Assembly (NCBI RefSeq): GCF_052857255.1
Contig: NC_135505.1
Span: forward strand, 138,110,343-138,174,342
Direction of reading: 5' to 3'
From: Amblyomma americanum
Lineage: Eukaryota > Arthropoda > Arachnida > Ixodida > Ixodidae
Length of the DNA: 64,000 nt
Position 1 is the first letter of the stretch; every line of letters starts with the position of its first letter. The notes below the pieces were generated by a model. The model did not search any database. It saw nothing but the letters and a program-made list of their open reading frames with translations, and had not been told where the DNA came from. Positions 12,678 to 23,110 of the stretch are shown in pieces. A program made the translations under genes and the position numbers.

Positions 12678-13409
12678 CAGCGAAGGGCTTTAACCATTAC
12701 GCTCCTGCTACGTCACCAGCTTTTATTTATCACAGATCCCATGTTTGTCGGTGTGAACGTGATGTCAACGAAACGTGGCAGCGGAACGTAGCAGCAGACG
12801 ACACTTTTTAATGACAAAGCCACATCAACTATATTTGCATGAAGTCGCATGCTATACTTTCTCAGCCTCATCATATGAAAGCTTTTACATCTTTCTACTT
12901 CAGAAAAATAATTTAGCAGTCACTAGGAGAATTCTTAATAATATATGGAACAACTTTTGTTCGGCAATGTACCAGTACGCTATTATAAATAAATAGGGTT
13001 ATATGTCGCTGTGTGATAAATATTAGTGATGCTACAGATAGCGAAACAACTGATAAAAAATCACTCAGTAGAGCGTTAAACCTGTCACCGTTTCAAAACT
13101 ATGCTCCACTATGTGATCTACAGACGACATTTCTATGATCAGTCCTGTAAAGCGCTAAAACTAAAAGTAAATTTAACCAACTTAAGAACGAAACCTATAT
13201 TGTCCTTAAATGTACACAAACTATGGAAAAAGACGCAGAGTCTATTACGTTCCCTCTACGTTGAACAAGCTGGCATGTCATTCTCTGCGGACGGGTGTCC
13301 GCTTCTTCCTCGAGGGGGGGGGGGGGGGGGGGGGGGGTCCCGAGGTCGGCTCCGCGAAGAAACGTCCAGGCCCTTCTTCTTCCTTGAAGTACTGAAGAAA
13401 AAGCCCGCC
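12678..13409. other. no gene recognised; 24-bp poly-G run at 13314-13337
   Basis: AT-rich sequence up to about 13300, then a pure run of 24 G residues at 13314-13337 that encodes poly-Gly or poly-Pro in the open frames crossing it. No gene is supported. Confidence 0.5.
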
Positions 13410-14150
13410 AAAGCCGAAGTGGGTCCGATGGCGCCGTGTGCGATCGCGGATCGATCCATTCCCGCATGGTGCCAGGTCAGCGCCCGCCCAGGGACTGAAG
13501 TGCTCCGTTCCGCACCGCGTCAAAGACAGGACAACGCCACAGAAGATGTTCGGCCGTGCCTCTGGTCGGGCATGCCTGGCACTGAGGAGTCGGGTATGGG
13601 CGCGGGGTTTATGAGGTGCAACTTTGCTGGTGACAGACGATGGGCCAGTCTGGGCTCGGCGAAGAAGCATCGCCTCTGCCCTTCGGAATGTAGTAGGTTG
13701 TCGACGATATAGTTGCTCAGCCCAAGCAGCACAGGTAATCGGCCCAATATTGCGACAGGATGGATCCATCCTGGTCCTTTGAAGGTCCGGCCTTTGCCAA
13801 TACAGTTCCAATATTTGGCCAATTACGTGTGCTGCTTGGGAGGGCCCAGTGCTGGAGTACGCTGCGCGCAGTGTCATGTCTCGGCCCTATTATTCATAAG
13901 AGGCAACGACGAATGTCAGCAGGGGCACAAGAAGCGCAAAAGAGTGTGGATCCAGGCAAAGGTGTGGAAAGAGCTGGAGCACGCGCTGCCTGGTATGCCT
14001 TTTCGTTCCCCGTTATTCCTTCCTGTGCAGGAATCCTCTTGATGACTACAGTGTAGCCCTCCTCTCGCAGGCGAAGGGCTTCTGTTCGCATAGTGTTGAG
14101 AACGGAGTAGTCTACTCCCTCTGCACGCATGCGCTGAATGAGGGTAGTTC
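13410..14150 (-). mobile_element. non-LTR retrotransposon C-terminal fragment (RNase H and CCHC), frameshifted
   Basis: On the minus strand, part of an RNase H domain is visible (RIPAQEGITGNEKAYQAA, matching the usual GHxGIxGNExAD region with the final Asp replaced by Tyr). Further on, in another frame, comes a CCHC knuckle CQACPTRGTAEHLLWRC (Cys-x2-Cys-x7-His-x4-Cys) of the kind that ends many LINE ORF2 proteins. Frameshifts separate the pieces. It directly abuts a gypsy fragment at its 5' side. Confidence 0.7.
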
Positions 14151-14690
14151 CTGGTCCCAACACGCTGCTTGCGTCGGTATGAATTTCAGCCTCAGCATTT
14201 TCATCAAAGTGCCCGAGGACAAGTGGGGGAAGGGGTGACTGCAAACAACGTTGAAGCTTCTTGAAAGCTTCTGCTTGCGACGCTTCCCACTTAAATGGCA
14301 CGTCCGCCTTTGTAAGCTGGGTCCGAGGTTCGACGATGCGCGAAAAATTCTTGACAAATCGTCGATAATACGCGCACAAACCGAGGAATCTGGTTTGATC
14401 TGGACGTACTCCATCCTTTCTTAGGATGTGGGCTAATAATAACAGCTCTTCATAATAGAACTAGCACTTCACTCCTTTGAAGATTAGCCCGGACGCCTTG
14501 GTTGCTTCCAGCACTATTGGTAGCCTTTTCTGATGGTCATCAGAGTTCGAGGCGGAGAGAACGATGTCATCTAAGTATATTAGGCAAACCTGGAACTTCA
14601 GGCCTGCCTACTAGTATTCTATCCATTACCCACTGGAACGTCGCTGGCGCGGAACAGCGTCCAAATGACATCACACTGAACTCTAACAGG
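14151..14690 (-). mobile_element. Ty3/gypsy LTR-retrotransposon pol fragment, broken
   Basis: Minus-strand reading gives FQWVMDRI, then a frameshift, then a YLDD-type reverse-transcriptase core, and in the next frame CAYYRRFVKNFSRI and PFKWEASQAEAFKKL followed by an HTDASS RNase H start. This order is characteristic of Ty3/gypsy pol. Several stops and frameshifts are present, and no LTR, gag or integrase could be seen, so this is a dead partial copy. Confidence 0.75.
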
Positions 14691-16455
14691 TCATTCGGCG
14701 TGATAAATGCGGTCTTCTATCCGTCTTTTTGCGTTTGTTCTCGAGAATGTGGGTGGTTAATTTGTCGTGGTAGTAGTTTGGGCCTGATTCGGCTGTGTAC
14801 ATGTGAGAGGGTTCGTGTTAGTTTTGGTATGCGTGGGTGCGTCTTTGCGTACCACACGGATTGCAATATTTGATAACTGTGCGTCAATTATTTCCTCGAT
14901 CTGGTTGTGTATTCCAACTAGTAGTAGTCCTGTGGTGTTGGTCTGTCTGAGCAGACCTCGGGCGGATTTTACGGCTGTATGGTGCGCAATGTTGGGGCTT
15001 AGATTGTGATAAGGAAGGTGGTATGCTAGACGACTATGATGAAAGTGCTCATTTGTAACCTTGGTGTCAGCAGCGAAGCATTAGTGACCACAGGGGAATT
15101 CAATGTCACTGACTTGACCACAGCGATGGCAGCGGTGACCGCAGCTGTTTCAGCATCTGCCTCGTATGCGCAAATTTCACTGTTTTATACACAGTTTTGT
15201 CGGGTAGGCACTAGTTAACCAGCGAGTGCATGTTTTCTCTTGCCCTGGTGCTCGACTCCTCAGTGGTAAAATGCTTGAGAAATGGGTCTTTGAACCCACC
15301 TTGTGTAGGTCGAAAAACCTTCTGCCTTGGCGCTTTTTAGTCAAGCTGCCTTTCCGCTGTTAAAACCATATCATCACCTCCAAATCAATGACAAATGTGA
15401 AAACGAGCCACAAGGCTCCCACAACCGTTTATTCTTACAGCGCTTTCCAAAAGTTCCAGGACCATTTGCTGTGCGACTGCAACGTATAAGGGCGCCGCGC
15501 TGGGGAGAAAGTTCGGCCTTGCCTGATGTCTAGACCACTTAGACATGTGAGACCGGCAGCTCTTCTTCCTTTCAAACGTGCCTCAGGAGCCAAAAGCGCC
15601 ATCCGATCTTAAGGCCCTATGTCTGTTCCGGCCACTGTCCAGGAGCTCTGAGGATCCCCCGAGAGACCTTGAGTCTGGCGTCCCTCTCCAGCGAATACGT
15701 TTCCTTGAATACAGAAAATTGTCCGCAATCTATACGACGTGTTATATGACGTCATCCTCGACCCGACAAAGCTGAGCCGCAAGATAAAATAACGCAATAT
15801 AATAAAGTACAAACTCGTTGAACGAGGAACTTGGGCCTGTCTTCACCAGCCACTCTGCAGCTCAAAGATGCTCTGCGTGGACATACTGTGTGGGCAACGT
15901 AAAAGGTGGATTCACAGAACAAAGCGAAATCCGATTGGTCTGTCCATGGTTGGTAGCCCGAAAAATACCTTCCAACGGCTGACAAGTGCCTACATTGTGG
16001 TGCTTTGCCGAACGCTTATGATGTGCGACGCTTGTCAAAGTGCCCAGCCGCGGCTTCTTTGAGCAAACTCTTAATCAGGGAGGCATGTCTTCAGTAGAAT
16101 TGTGCATCCGGTTATCACTCACTGTGCGGGTTTATTTGCGGAACCCGTCTTCATTCCTTCTAATTTTGTCCTAAACACCAACCGTCCCTTTCCAAAACTA
16201 CATGCCTAACGGCACACTCGTCGAATAAGAATATGGCGATCACCAACTCATTCCGAAATCGTGATCGCGACTGTCATGTTTCCAAGATCCCAGGTACGAT
16301 ATGACTTTCTGCAGTACTGCCAACAATTTCCAGGGGACGAAGCGACAGACAACAGAAAAGAGCGACGCTGGGTCACGTGATGTGTATCCGCAAGCGCAAA
16401 CCATGACTTGACCTGTCGTGCAATCCACCCTTAAACTAAAGCCGCTGCAGGACTA
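14691..16455. other. no gene recognised
   Basis: No domain, repeat family or splice-supported exon was recognised. Short open frames exist on both strands without family resemblance. The right end is the region 3' of the leucine-rich-repeat gene. Confidence 0.45.
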
Positions 16456-17169
16456 CTACGACGAGAGAGCTGCAGCAGGCCTCCCCAAGAAAACAGTCCG
16501 CCACAGTTCTTCCTGCTGCGCATCCATCTTGGGGAACTCGGCCGCGCACACGGTGCAAGACGTCCAGGCCACCTTAACCCGCGGATAGTAGTTTCCCACG
16601 AATATTCGAATGTCGTAGCTGTCCGTGCTGAGTCTCTTGAGCGCCGGCGCACATTTCATAGTAGCGTGCAGATCTTCGGGGGTAGCGTGCAAGGCTTTGA
16701 GCGAGAGATCCGTGCCCAGAGAGAGCCTCTGCAGCGACTCGTGCCTGGGCCGTGGTTCAACCAGAGGCCCTCTAATGTACGCAGACACTGTACACTTGCA
16801 GTCGAGGCACAGTTCAGTCAATCCTTTCGCGGCTAGCAATAGACTAAAGAACGCCTGATCCGAGACACTGTCGCCCACGCTAAGTGATGTGAGCTTCGGA
16901 AACGCGTCGAGAGGAATGTCCTCGTTTAAAAACTTGCTGCCCGAGATTGATAGCTTCTCGAGGTTTCGGCAAGTCCCCGCGATGGTCGACAGCCGGACGC
17001 CTTCGAAGCACACTAGCACTAGATGCGTCAGCGAGAACGCCTGAAGCACGGCACTCATGTGGGGATCGAAGTCGCAAAGGGCGTCATTTTCATGGCACAT
17101 CACGGCGAGCCGCTGCAGCCGACGAAACTTCGTGATGCGGGCGAGGACACTGGACGACAGGGTCGCCAC
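16456..17169 (-). CDS. LRR gene exon 4 (terminal)
   Basis: The acceptor is preceded by a pyrimidine-rich stretch ending CGGTGCAG. The exon codes for 237 residues with at least five LRR strands and ends ...ALSS and TAG. An in-frame TGA 33 nt upstream of the acceptor supports the splice. Confidence 0.75.
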   Translation of the reverse strand: MATLSSSVLARITKFRRLQRLAVMCHENDALCDFDPHMSAVLQAFSLTHLVLVCFEGVRLSTIAGTCRNLEKLSISGSKFLNEDIPLDAFPKLTSLSVGDSVSDQAFFSLLLAAKGLTELCLDCKCTVSAYIRGPLVEPRPRHESLQRLSLGTDLSLKALHATPEDLHATMKCAPALKRLSTDSYDIRIFVGNYYPRVKVAWTSCTVCAAEFPKMDAQQEELWRTVFLGRPAAALSS

Positions 17170-20100
17170 CTGCACCGAGTGAAGAGAACCGTTCACATCT
17201 CATCCAACGCCTCGTGAAGGCGTTGGAGGACCTTGCCTGGTGTTATTAAATTCTCGCCCTCATCCGAGAATATCAACCCTGCAGAAAAAGTCATAAAATG
17301 ACAGAGGCTTAGACCCCCCTACTGGGTAAAGCTTATCAACCGAGCCCTCGGAAACGTATCCCTTCATTTTTGTCGACTATACCATGACATGCAGCACAGC
17401 AATAGTAAACAAGACAAACACACCATTCCCGACCAGGTTCATTGTAGAAAGTACGTGCAAACACAAAATGGAGCTAAAATGACGGTCATATTAAAAGTAC
17501 GTATTCAAATTTATACAAGAGCTGTCACTAGACACAGACATTCCAGCCACTACCATACGGATTGACAAGCCGGCCAAAGAATCAGCGATAACGACTTATC
17601 CTCATAGAAGGCATAGCTGGCCACTTTAAAAACGGTGATGGTGCCCGGAATGCATCTTATTTATTTACGTACCCTAAACGACCTAAGCGGGCATTGAATA
17701 AGGGGGGTGGAGGGTGAAGCAAGTCGTCATCTTGCTAATAGTTACACCCACGATCTGTAGACACACGAACAGTAACCAGCGTAATGTAAAAAAAACATTT
17801 CAACAAGCGTTTACTCCGTAACAGCATGTGGTGCGTAAAAAAACGTCTCTTTGCGCCCAACTTACATAAGGCGTGACAGTGAAAGGGTTATATACTACCT
17901 GGTGCAAAAGTTCATAGGCCAGCGCAATGAAGGTCCGCGGTCGCAAGCGTGCGATAATGAAACAGCTTGCACTCAGTCTCGCGTGACCCCCCCCCCCCCC
18001 CACTCCCCATCCCGCGAGGGACTGGGAGTCTCCTCGACATGTTAATTCCAAAACTAGCCAGCGGCATCAATCGCCGCATCACCGTAAGGCAGCGCGCCTT
18101 ACTTACTATACGATTACTTACTATACGATACTTACTATACGATACTTACTATACGATTACAGAGGCGTTCGCCTGGGAACTTTCGCTGTAGATTGTACCT
18201 GCATGGACATGTGTCCTAGCGCGAGTTGATTCGATTAGACTGTAACCCTGGTATTGCATATGGGGTTAAACGTGTCAAAGATGAACGCGGGCTGTGAGGA
18301 ACGCCCTTGTCAACTAAAATTAAATCAATTTAAACTTTTAAATCCTGCTGGAGAGGAGGCATAGCCACCTGCATCTCCTCGACGTCTGGGTACTGCTCCA
18401 GGGCCATGTCGATGGTCTCCGCGTCGGTGGTGGCCAACATGGCGTATCTGCCGCCTCGGACCCGCGCGATGCCGCCCAAGGAGAGTTCCCTGCAGTTGTT
18501 CAGCACCGGCAGGGGGTAATCCCACTGGCCTTCCTTGAACTGTTTGGCTGTCTTCACGACGTACTGCATCGGGGCCTGCAACTGGGACAGCTGCACCATA
18601 GCGGTGAGTGAAGGAAAGACGATGAAAAATGTCCACGTCTTGCGGACACTTCCGGCGCCAACTCAGCGTAGTAATGCTTTCGCATCAGTAAGTGTCGCGC
18701 GAAACGCACTCACCTCCGGGCAGCAGGCGAAGAGGGTGGTGAGCGTGAACGGACCAAGGCTCAGCTCGTCGGCTCCCATGCCGGGCGTTGTGCCGCACAG
18801 TCGCTCGAGGCAAGACGAGGGTCTCTTCACTTGCACGTACGCCTTCTCGATGAGCTGCACGTTCAGGTTGTGGTACAAGATGAGTGCGCGAACCGTGGGG
18901 AACCAGGCTGTGAGGTCCACGATATGGTTCCTGCAGGAGTTTACGGGGCTTTGACGTCCCAAAGCGACTCGGGTTTAAGAGACGCCGTAGTGACGGGCTC
19001 TGGAGATTTCGACCACCTGGGGTTCTTTAACGTGCACTGACATCGCACAGTACACGGGCCTCTGCAATTTCGCATCCATCGAAATTCGACCGCCACGGCC
19101 GGGATCGAACCCGCGTCTTCTGGGTCAGCAGCCGGGCGCCATAACCACTGAGCCACTGCGGCGGATATTCCTACAGGAGTGTCGTCATTTTTAGTTCCGA
19201 TTGCTTAAAATCAGACTACGGGATCGTCCGATTGGGCGCCGATGCACATCCGCACTCTAAGCTATAGCAGAGAGGTGAGCTTGATGATGGTTCAAATTTT
19301 AGAACACTGCACCAGCGTAAAGCACAGGGGTCCGGAAGAGGAGCACGCATACACTCTAAACAAAAGGAGTAAAAAGGGAGTAAAACTGTCCTCTAGCGCA
19401 CACCTTTTTACAGAAGGGTTTTCGCTAGAGGACAGTTTACCCCCTTTTTACTCCCATATAGGTGTATTTGTGTTTAGAGTGGAGGGCAATCGCTGGTCAC
19501 CACAACACTGAGAAGCTGACAGCAAAACGGCAGCCAACGACTGTTGTTTTTGGTTGTTTTTTTTTCTCGGACTTCCAGCTGCTCATTCATTGCAATAGAT
19601 GCTGTTCGCAGGTCTTTCCTTTGGCCGAAATATACACCTTGAACCGGATCGATGTATCCCTTACAGAGTGCTTTCTTAAGGTCCATACTGCTCATGTGAC
19701 CGATAAAACACGGGGAATCATGAGCCCCAAAGCATGTGAAAGAATTAGGTGATGTACTGAGTAATGCCATTTGGAATCTAACAGACTCGGTCCTCCGGAG
19801 GACCAGCCTGTTTTTCATTTCTCTTTTTGTTCCACAGTCGGGATGACCTCGGTCGTTGCTACTAGGAAAAGGTCTTCCACACGTAAGCCACCTGGTTAAG
19901 TCGACACACTGTTAATCTTTATCATAAAATATTTTATCTCAACTCATGCTTATGTTCATTTTGGGCCCTACCACCACCGTAGTACATTTCATCTCGCCTT
20001 AAACACCACCAAAAAGTAAACGTTCTACATCGCAACACATTCTGCTATTCCTATTCATTCCTTCCCGAGACCAGCAAAGAATGGAATAACTTACCTGCAC

Positions 20101-20820
20101 CACTTACTAGCATAACTCGCACTGACAATTTTGGAGGGGCTGTTGAAGGTTATATTTCTTGAGATATTGTAACGATTGACATCTTATGTGTAATTACGGT
20201 GCTCGTTGTGCATTTTATTTTTATATTCTCACTTCTATTTGCGCTACTATGTCACATTTCGGGGAACATCGATATTTTTATGCATTTTTATGAATTTTCG
20301 TTACGTTTTGTCTTTCGTAATATTAGTTCAACTTTTTTCATGATTTCCCTCTTTTGTCTTGTATTATTTTGTTTTCTGTCCCTCCCCTCTATAATGCACT
20401 GCATACCCTGAAGGTAAAATTAATTAAATTCTGACCGAGGATAACCGGATGCGATATTACATAAAAGTTAAGACTACTTCGTACGACTTACCTATTGTGC
20501 ACTATAACGAGCGTATGTGTTCTGGTGAGCACGTCCTGGACGGTGCTCAGAAACCCTTTCGCAGACTTGAGTCCCGGACAGCCGGCAAGGAGTGCTGAAG
20601 GGAAGTTCTGCTTGACCAGAAAGCTGCGGTGCTTGATGAGGCCTCTGTGATCGGTGGTGATCTTTGAGCGCCCGGTGTCGAGAATAAGCTGTTTCGGGAG
20701 AGGTCGGCCGGCCGGCAGTGGCTTTTCCAACATTAAGATGATCGTGTCTTCAGCGTCGGCCAGCTCATCGATATCTCCGAACTCGTCGATATATTTCTGC
20801 ATCACTTCCGTGCAGTCCAT
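16456..20820 (-). CDS. leucine-rich-repeat protein gene, four coding exons
   Basis: Joining 20820-20492, 18930-18714, 18590-18369 and 17169-16456 on the minus strand gives one frame of 493 codons plus a TAG stop. All introns start GT and end AG, and the phases match (2, 0, 0). The product is rich in LRR-type strands: LSLGGI, LQRLAVM, LTHLVLVCF, LEKLSISGSKF, LTSLSVGDS, LTELCLD, LQRLSLG and LKRLSTD. This resembles the LRR part of FBXL-type proteins, but no F-box is visible in the N-terminal 110 residues, so an adaptor role is unproven. No signal peptide or membrane segment was seen. The start ATG sits in a good context (ACCACCATGG). Intron 1 holds a SINE, a fold-back element and a LINE tail. 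The orthologue was not identified. Confidence 0.75.
18098..18160 (+). repeat. short tandem repeat, ACTTACTATACGAT unit
   Basis: About four copies of a 14-15 bp unit within intron 3 of the LRR gene. A run of C is also present at 17988-18001. Confidence 0.85.
18369..18590 (-). CDS. LRR gene exon 3
   Basis: The chosen acceptor is GGTGCAG, giving CPE/LSQLQ across the junction, which reads as a continuous LRR strand. Two in-frame AGs 9 and 15 nt downstream are alternatives that would remove 3 or 5 residues. The donor CAG/GTGGCT is weaker than consensus. Unspliced reading continues to a stop at 18330. Confidence 0.65.
18714..18930 (-). CDS. LRR gene exon 2
   Basis: The acceptor CTCCTGCAG ends at 18931 and the first base completes the codon split from exon 1, giving Arg then NHIVDLTAWF. 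It ends GAG before GTGAGT. The acceptor lies inside the target-site duplication of the SINE that fills 18941-19167. Confidence 0.72.
18941..19167 (-). mobile_element. family B SINE at an exon 2 splice acceptor
   Basis: A complete minus-strand copy from the GTTTAACG-like end to GCCGCAGTGGCTC. The 13-bp target-site duplication TTCCTGCAGGAGT / TTCCTACAGGAGT lies at 18928-18940 and 19168-19180, differing at one base. The SINE therefore has the same sense as the LRR gene and sits in intron 1, touching its acceptor. Confidence 0.93.
19352..19481. mobile_element. 130-bp fold-back MITE
   Basis: The left arm starts CACTCTAAACAAAAGGAG and includes AACTGTCCTCTAGCG. The right arm is its near-complete inverse, ending GTTTAGAGTG. 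The two arms cover most of the element with a short loop, so a single strand would form a long hairpin. It lies in LRR intron 1. Confidence 0.88.
19935..20430 (+). mobile_element. LINE 3' end, CR1/L2-like
   Basis: A frame-broken stretch reads like the C-terminus of CR1/L2-type ORF2 (a SFLPETSKEWNNLPAP-like segment is spread over two frames). It is followed by a T-rich 3' region ending in AATTAATTAAATT. Opposite in orientation to the LRR gene and inside intron 1. Confidence 0.5.
20492..20820 (-). CDS. LRR gene exon 1
   Basis: Begins with ATG at 20820-20818 and codes for an acidic N-terminus followed by a hydrophobic, Leu-rich part. It ends in phase 2 before the strong donor GTAAGT (rc of 20486-20491). 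Reading past the donor hits a stop one codon later, as expected for a real exon end. Confidence 0.72.
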
Positions 20821-21680
20821 GGTGGTCGACGGGGTGGTTCTGCACGCAGCTTTGCATTAGTCACAGCCATCACCGGCCATAATGAGCGCACTGTCGGACA
20901 GTGCAAGCACCTCGCGCTGGACACCTGTCCGTGAGGGTATCAAAGAAAATCAGTTGTTCCAGTTTCACCAACTAGCCGCCAAAATTAACATGCGGGTTCG
21001 CTTATACCTTTGGTCAAATCGAACGGTAGCAGAAAACGCCGACACATACAAATAGCGGATGGCGGAACACTAGGTGTTCAGGAAGGCCTAGGCCAGCTTC
21101 CCTCACTCACTCGACATGATAGAAGAACAGATCCTCAGGAGAGTTCAGACTAACGCTATTCTCACCTTACGAATTCTCTGCCATCGCGGACGGCTTCGTG
21201 TGAAGTTACTTCCTTTCTTTTACCGCCAATGTCCCGTCAATCATTTCTGTTTTACGAGAGCAGTGGGTATGCGTTATCACTGTAAACATCGTAGCCTATT
21301 CGCTCGAACTGACCCTCAGCCCTCGTTGGCTTCGTGTTCCTCTCCTTATTTGTTTACTTACTTATTTATATATTTGTTAATTTCTTTGTTTAAATATACT
21401 GTAGGCCCATCAAAGGGGTGTGGCGGGAGCGGCACAATAAAAAAACAGCACAAAAAAGTACATAGCATGACTTCCAGCCACACTGTCATTCTATAGGCAA
21501 TAGGTTGTTAGTTCCATTGCATTATGTGTCCTTCCAATGTCCATTTCCTCTTCCTACCTAACTTTAAAATGCTTTTAGCCGGCGTTTCCCTCGAATTTCA
21601 TTCTGCCTTCTTTATATTAATGTTTGAGGTTCATTAGATTTTACATTCTCATCTTCGTCAGAAGCCATGTTGGCACACCC
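20821..21680. other. 5' region of the LRR gene; no further exon recognised
   Basis: The sequence just upstream of the ATG contains no stop in the immediate frame and a TGCAG acceptor-like site, so a non-coding or coding first exon further upstream is possible. No F-box or promoter motif was recognised. Confidence 0.35.
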
Positions 21681-21953
21681 CTTACAAAAATTTCTCTAGA
21701 TAGTCTACAGACTGTCCATAGACTTGTGTCTATCAAGTCTATAGACAAGCTACAGACAAACCCTAGAGAACAGACTGTAGGCAATACATCCTATAGACAG
21801 TCTACAGGCAATGTAGATTTATGGCCATACACTTTTAGTAGACTTTTGTCTATTGACAGTCTATAGACTATTAAAAGACAAAAATAAATATCTATAGGAA
21901 GGCAATAGAGTCTATAAGAAGTCTATAGACGGTCTATAGACCATTTTTGTAAG
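21681..21953. mobile_element. MITE built from reiterated TCTATAGAC palindromes
   Basis: The ends CTTACAAAAAT and ATTTTTGTAAG are inverted copies. The interior is filled with variants of the self-complementary word GTCTATAGAC in both orientations (about a dozen copies), giving many alternative hairpins. No coding sequence. Confidence 0.75.
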
Positions 21954-22299
21954 AGACTGCTTAATAAACACACCTTCTAGTTGCTCTCTTGAGCCAGCGC
22001 TGACTGCTCTGCACCTGCGACTTTTTTAAGCCCATCACTCTACTTGTTGCTTTGTCACCCGATACATTCGTCTTTCCTTAGTAACCTGTGACCTTACAGT
22101 ACAATATAAAGTCATAATTTGTTATTTATAGAGAATGGCCTGTATAGTCCCGCTACTGTAATTTAGCTTCAACCAAGGTATGATTCATTCGCTCTTGCTC
22201 GACAATCAGCGCAGACATCTTTACTTGTCATCACCGAGCCTTAATATTCTTTCCATCGCTTGTCGTAATTTCCAGTTGGCTGTATAAATTCTGCTATTC

Positions 22300-22567
22300 T
22301 TGAACTAAGTTAGCTAAGTTAAAATCTATTCATCTCGTATAGATTTTGATCGCTTCTGCGCACTTTGTAGCGAATATTGTTTAATATATCTTTGAAGAGT
22401 GGTGTACCGCATGCTGTTGAACGCTGACATGATTACAGCCCTTGTTTGTACGTTTGATTTTCTTTTATGCATGTTCACAACACTTCCGCCGTTGCAAACC
22501 AATATGCCGCCCCCCCCCCTTATGTAATGCCTTCGGGACTTTAAAGAAACAATAAATGAAATGAAAT
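22300..22567 (+). mobile_element. LINE 3' tail, CR1/L2-like
   Basis: It ends with a C-run, then TATGTAATGCCTTCGGGAC and an AATAAATGAAATGAAATG tail. A similar end (C-run, TAATACCC...GGG...TAAATAAATA) occurs at 36790-36882, so both belong to related LINE families. No intact coding part remains. Confidence 0.6.
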
Positions 22568-23110
22568 GCCGGTTCCGTCGGCACACATGGTCGCCATCAA
22601 ACACACACTGCGCAGTTAGCGCAGGTACGGGCAGCAATGAGAATTTGCAACGAGAGAGACATTTAGAGCCAAAAATACTCGGCACTGATAATCGGGTCTC
22701 TTTGATGGTTGCTCATGATGACACTGATCCACTGCTGAGAGCCTGGAAGATAGCATGGTAAGAGTTATCGTGGTGACAGCAATTCGTCTGGTTAGTAACG
22801 CGCATATTTTTTTTGTGGTGAACAGCAAGAAATACACGACAGACTTCAAGTCATAAGTCAAGTGCTAAGTACTGACGTTTATTTCGCACACAGCGAAGTA
22901 TAGAACGAAGACAGGTACAAATATATCCCTACGAAAAAGAAAAAGTGCATAAAACAAAGGGAACGCGGTGAACTGAAGGGTTCAAGACAGAGCAAAAGCG
23001 CGATGAATAAACAACGCCAGATTCACAGAGTCGCCTGTGCAAATTGATTGATTGATTGATTACAAACGTCTTTATTTCTTCAATGTTCTCCGAACATGTG
23101 GGTGGACCGC

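Noticed and set aside
13278..13877. 199-codon minus-strand open frame as a host gene
   Set aside because: It runs through a poly-G tract and out-of-frame LINE sequence; the LINE CCHC knuckle is in another frame.
18325..18636. Separate small gene ending at the stop near 18329
   Set aside because: The phase and LRR pattern fit better as exon 3 of the LRR gene spliced at 18369; the tail to the stop is intron read-through.
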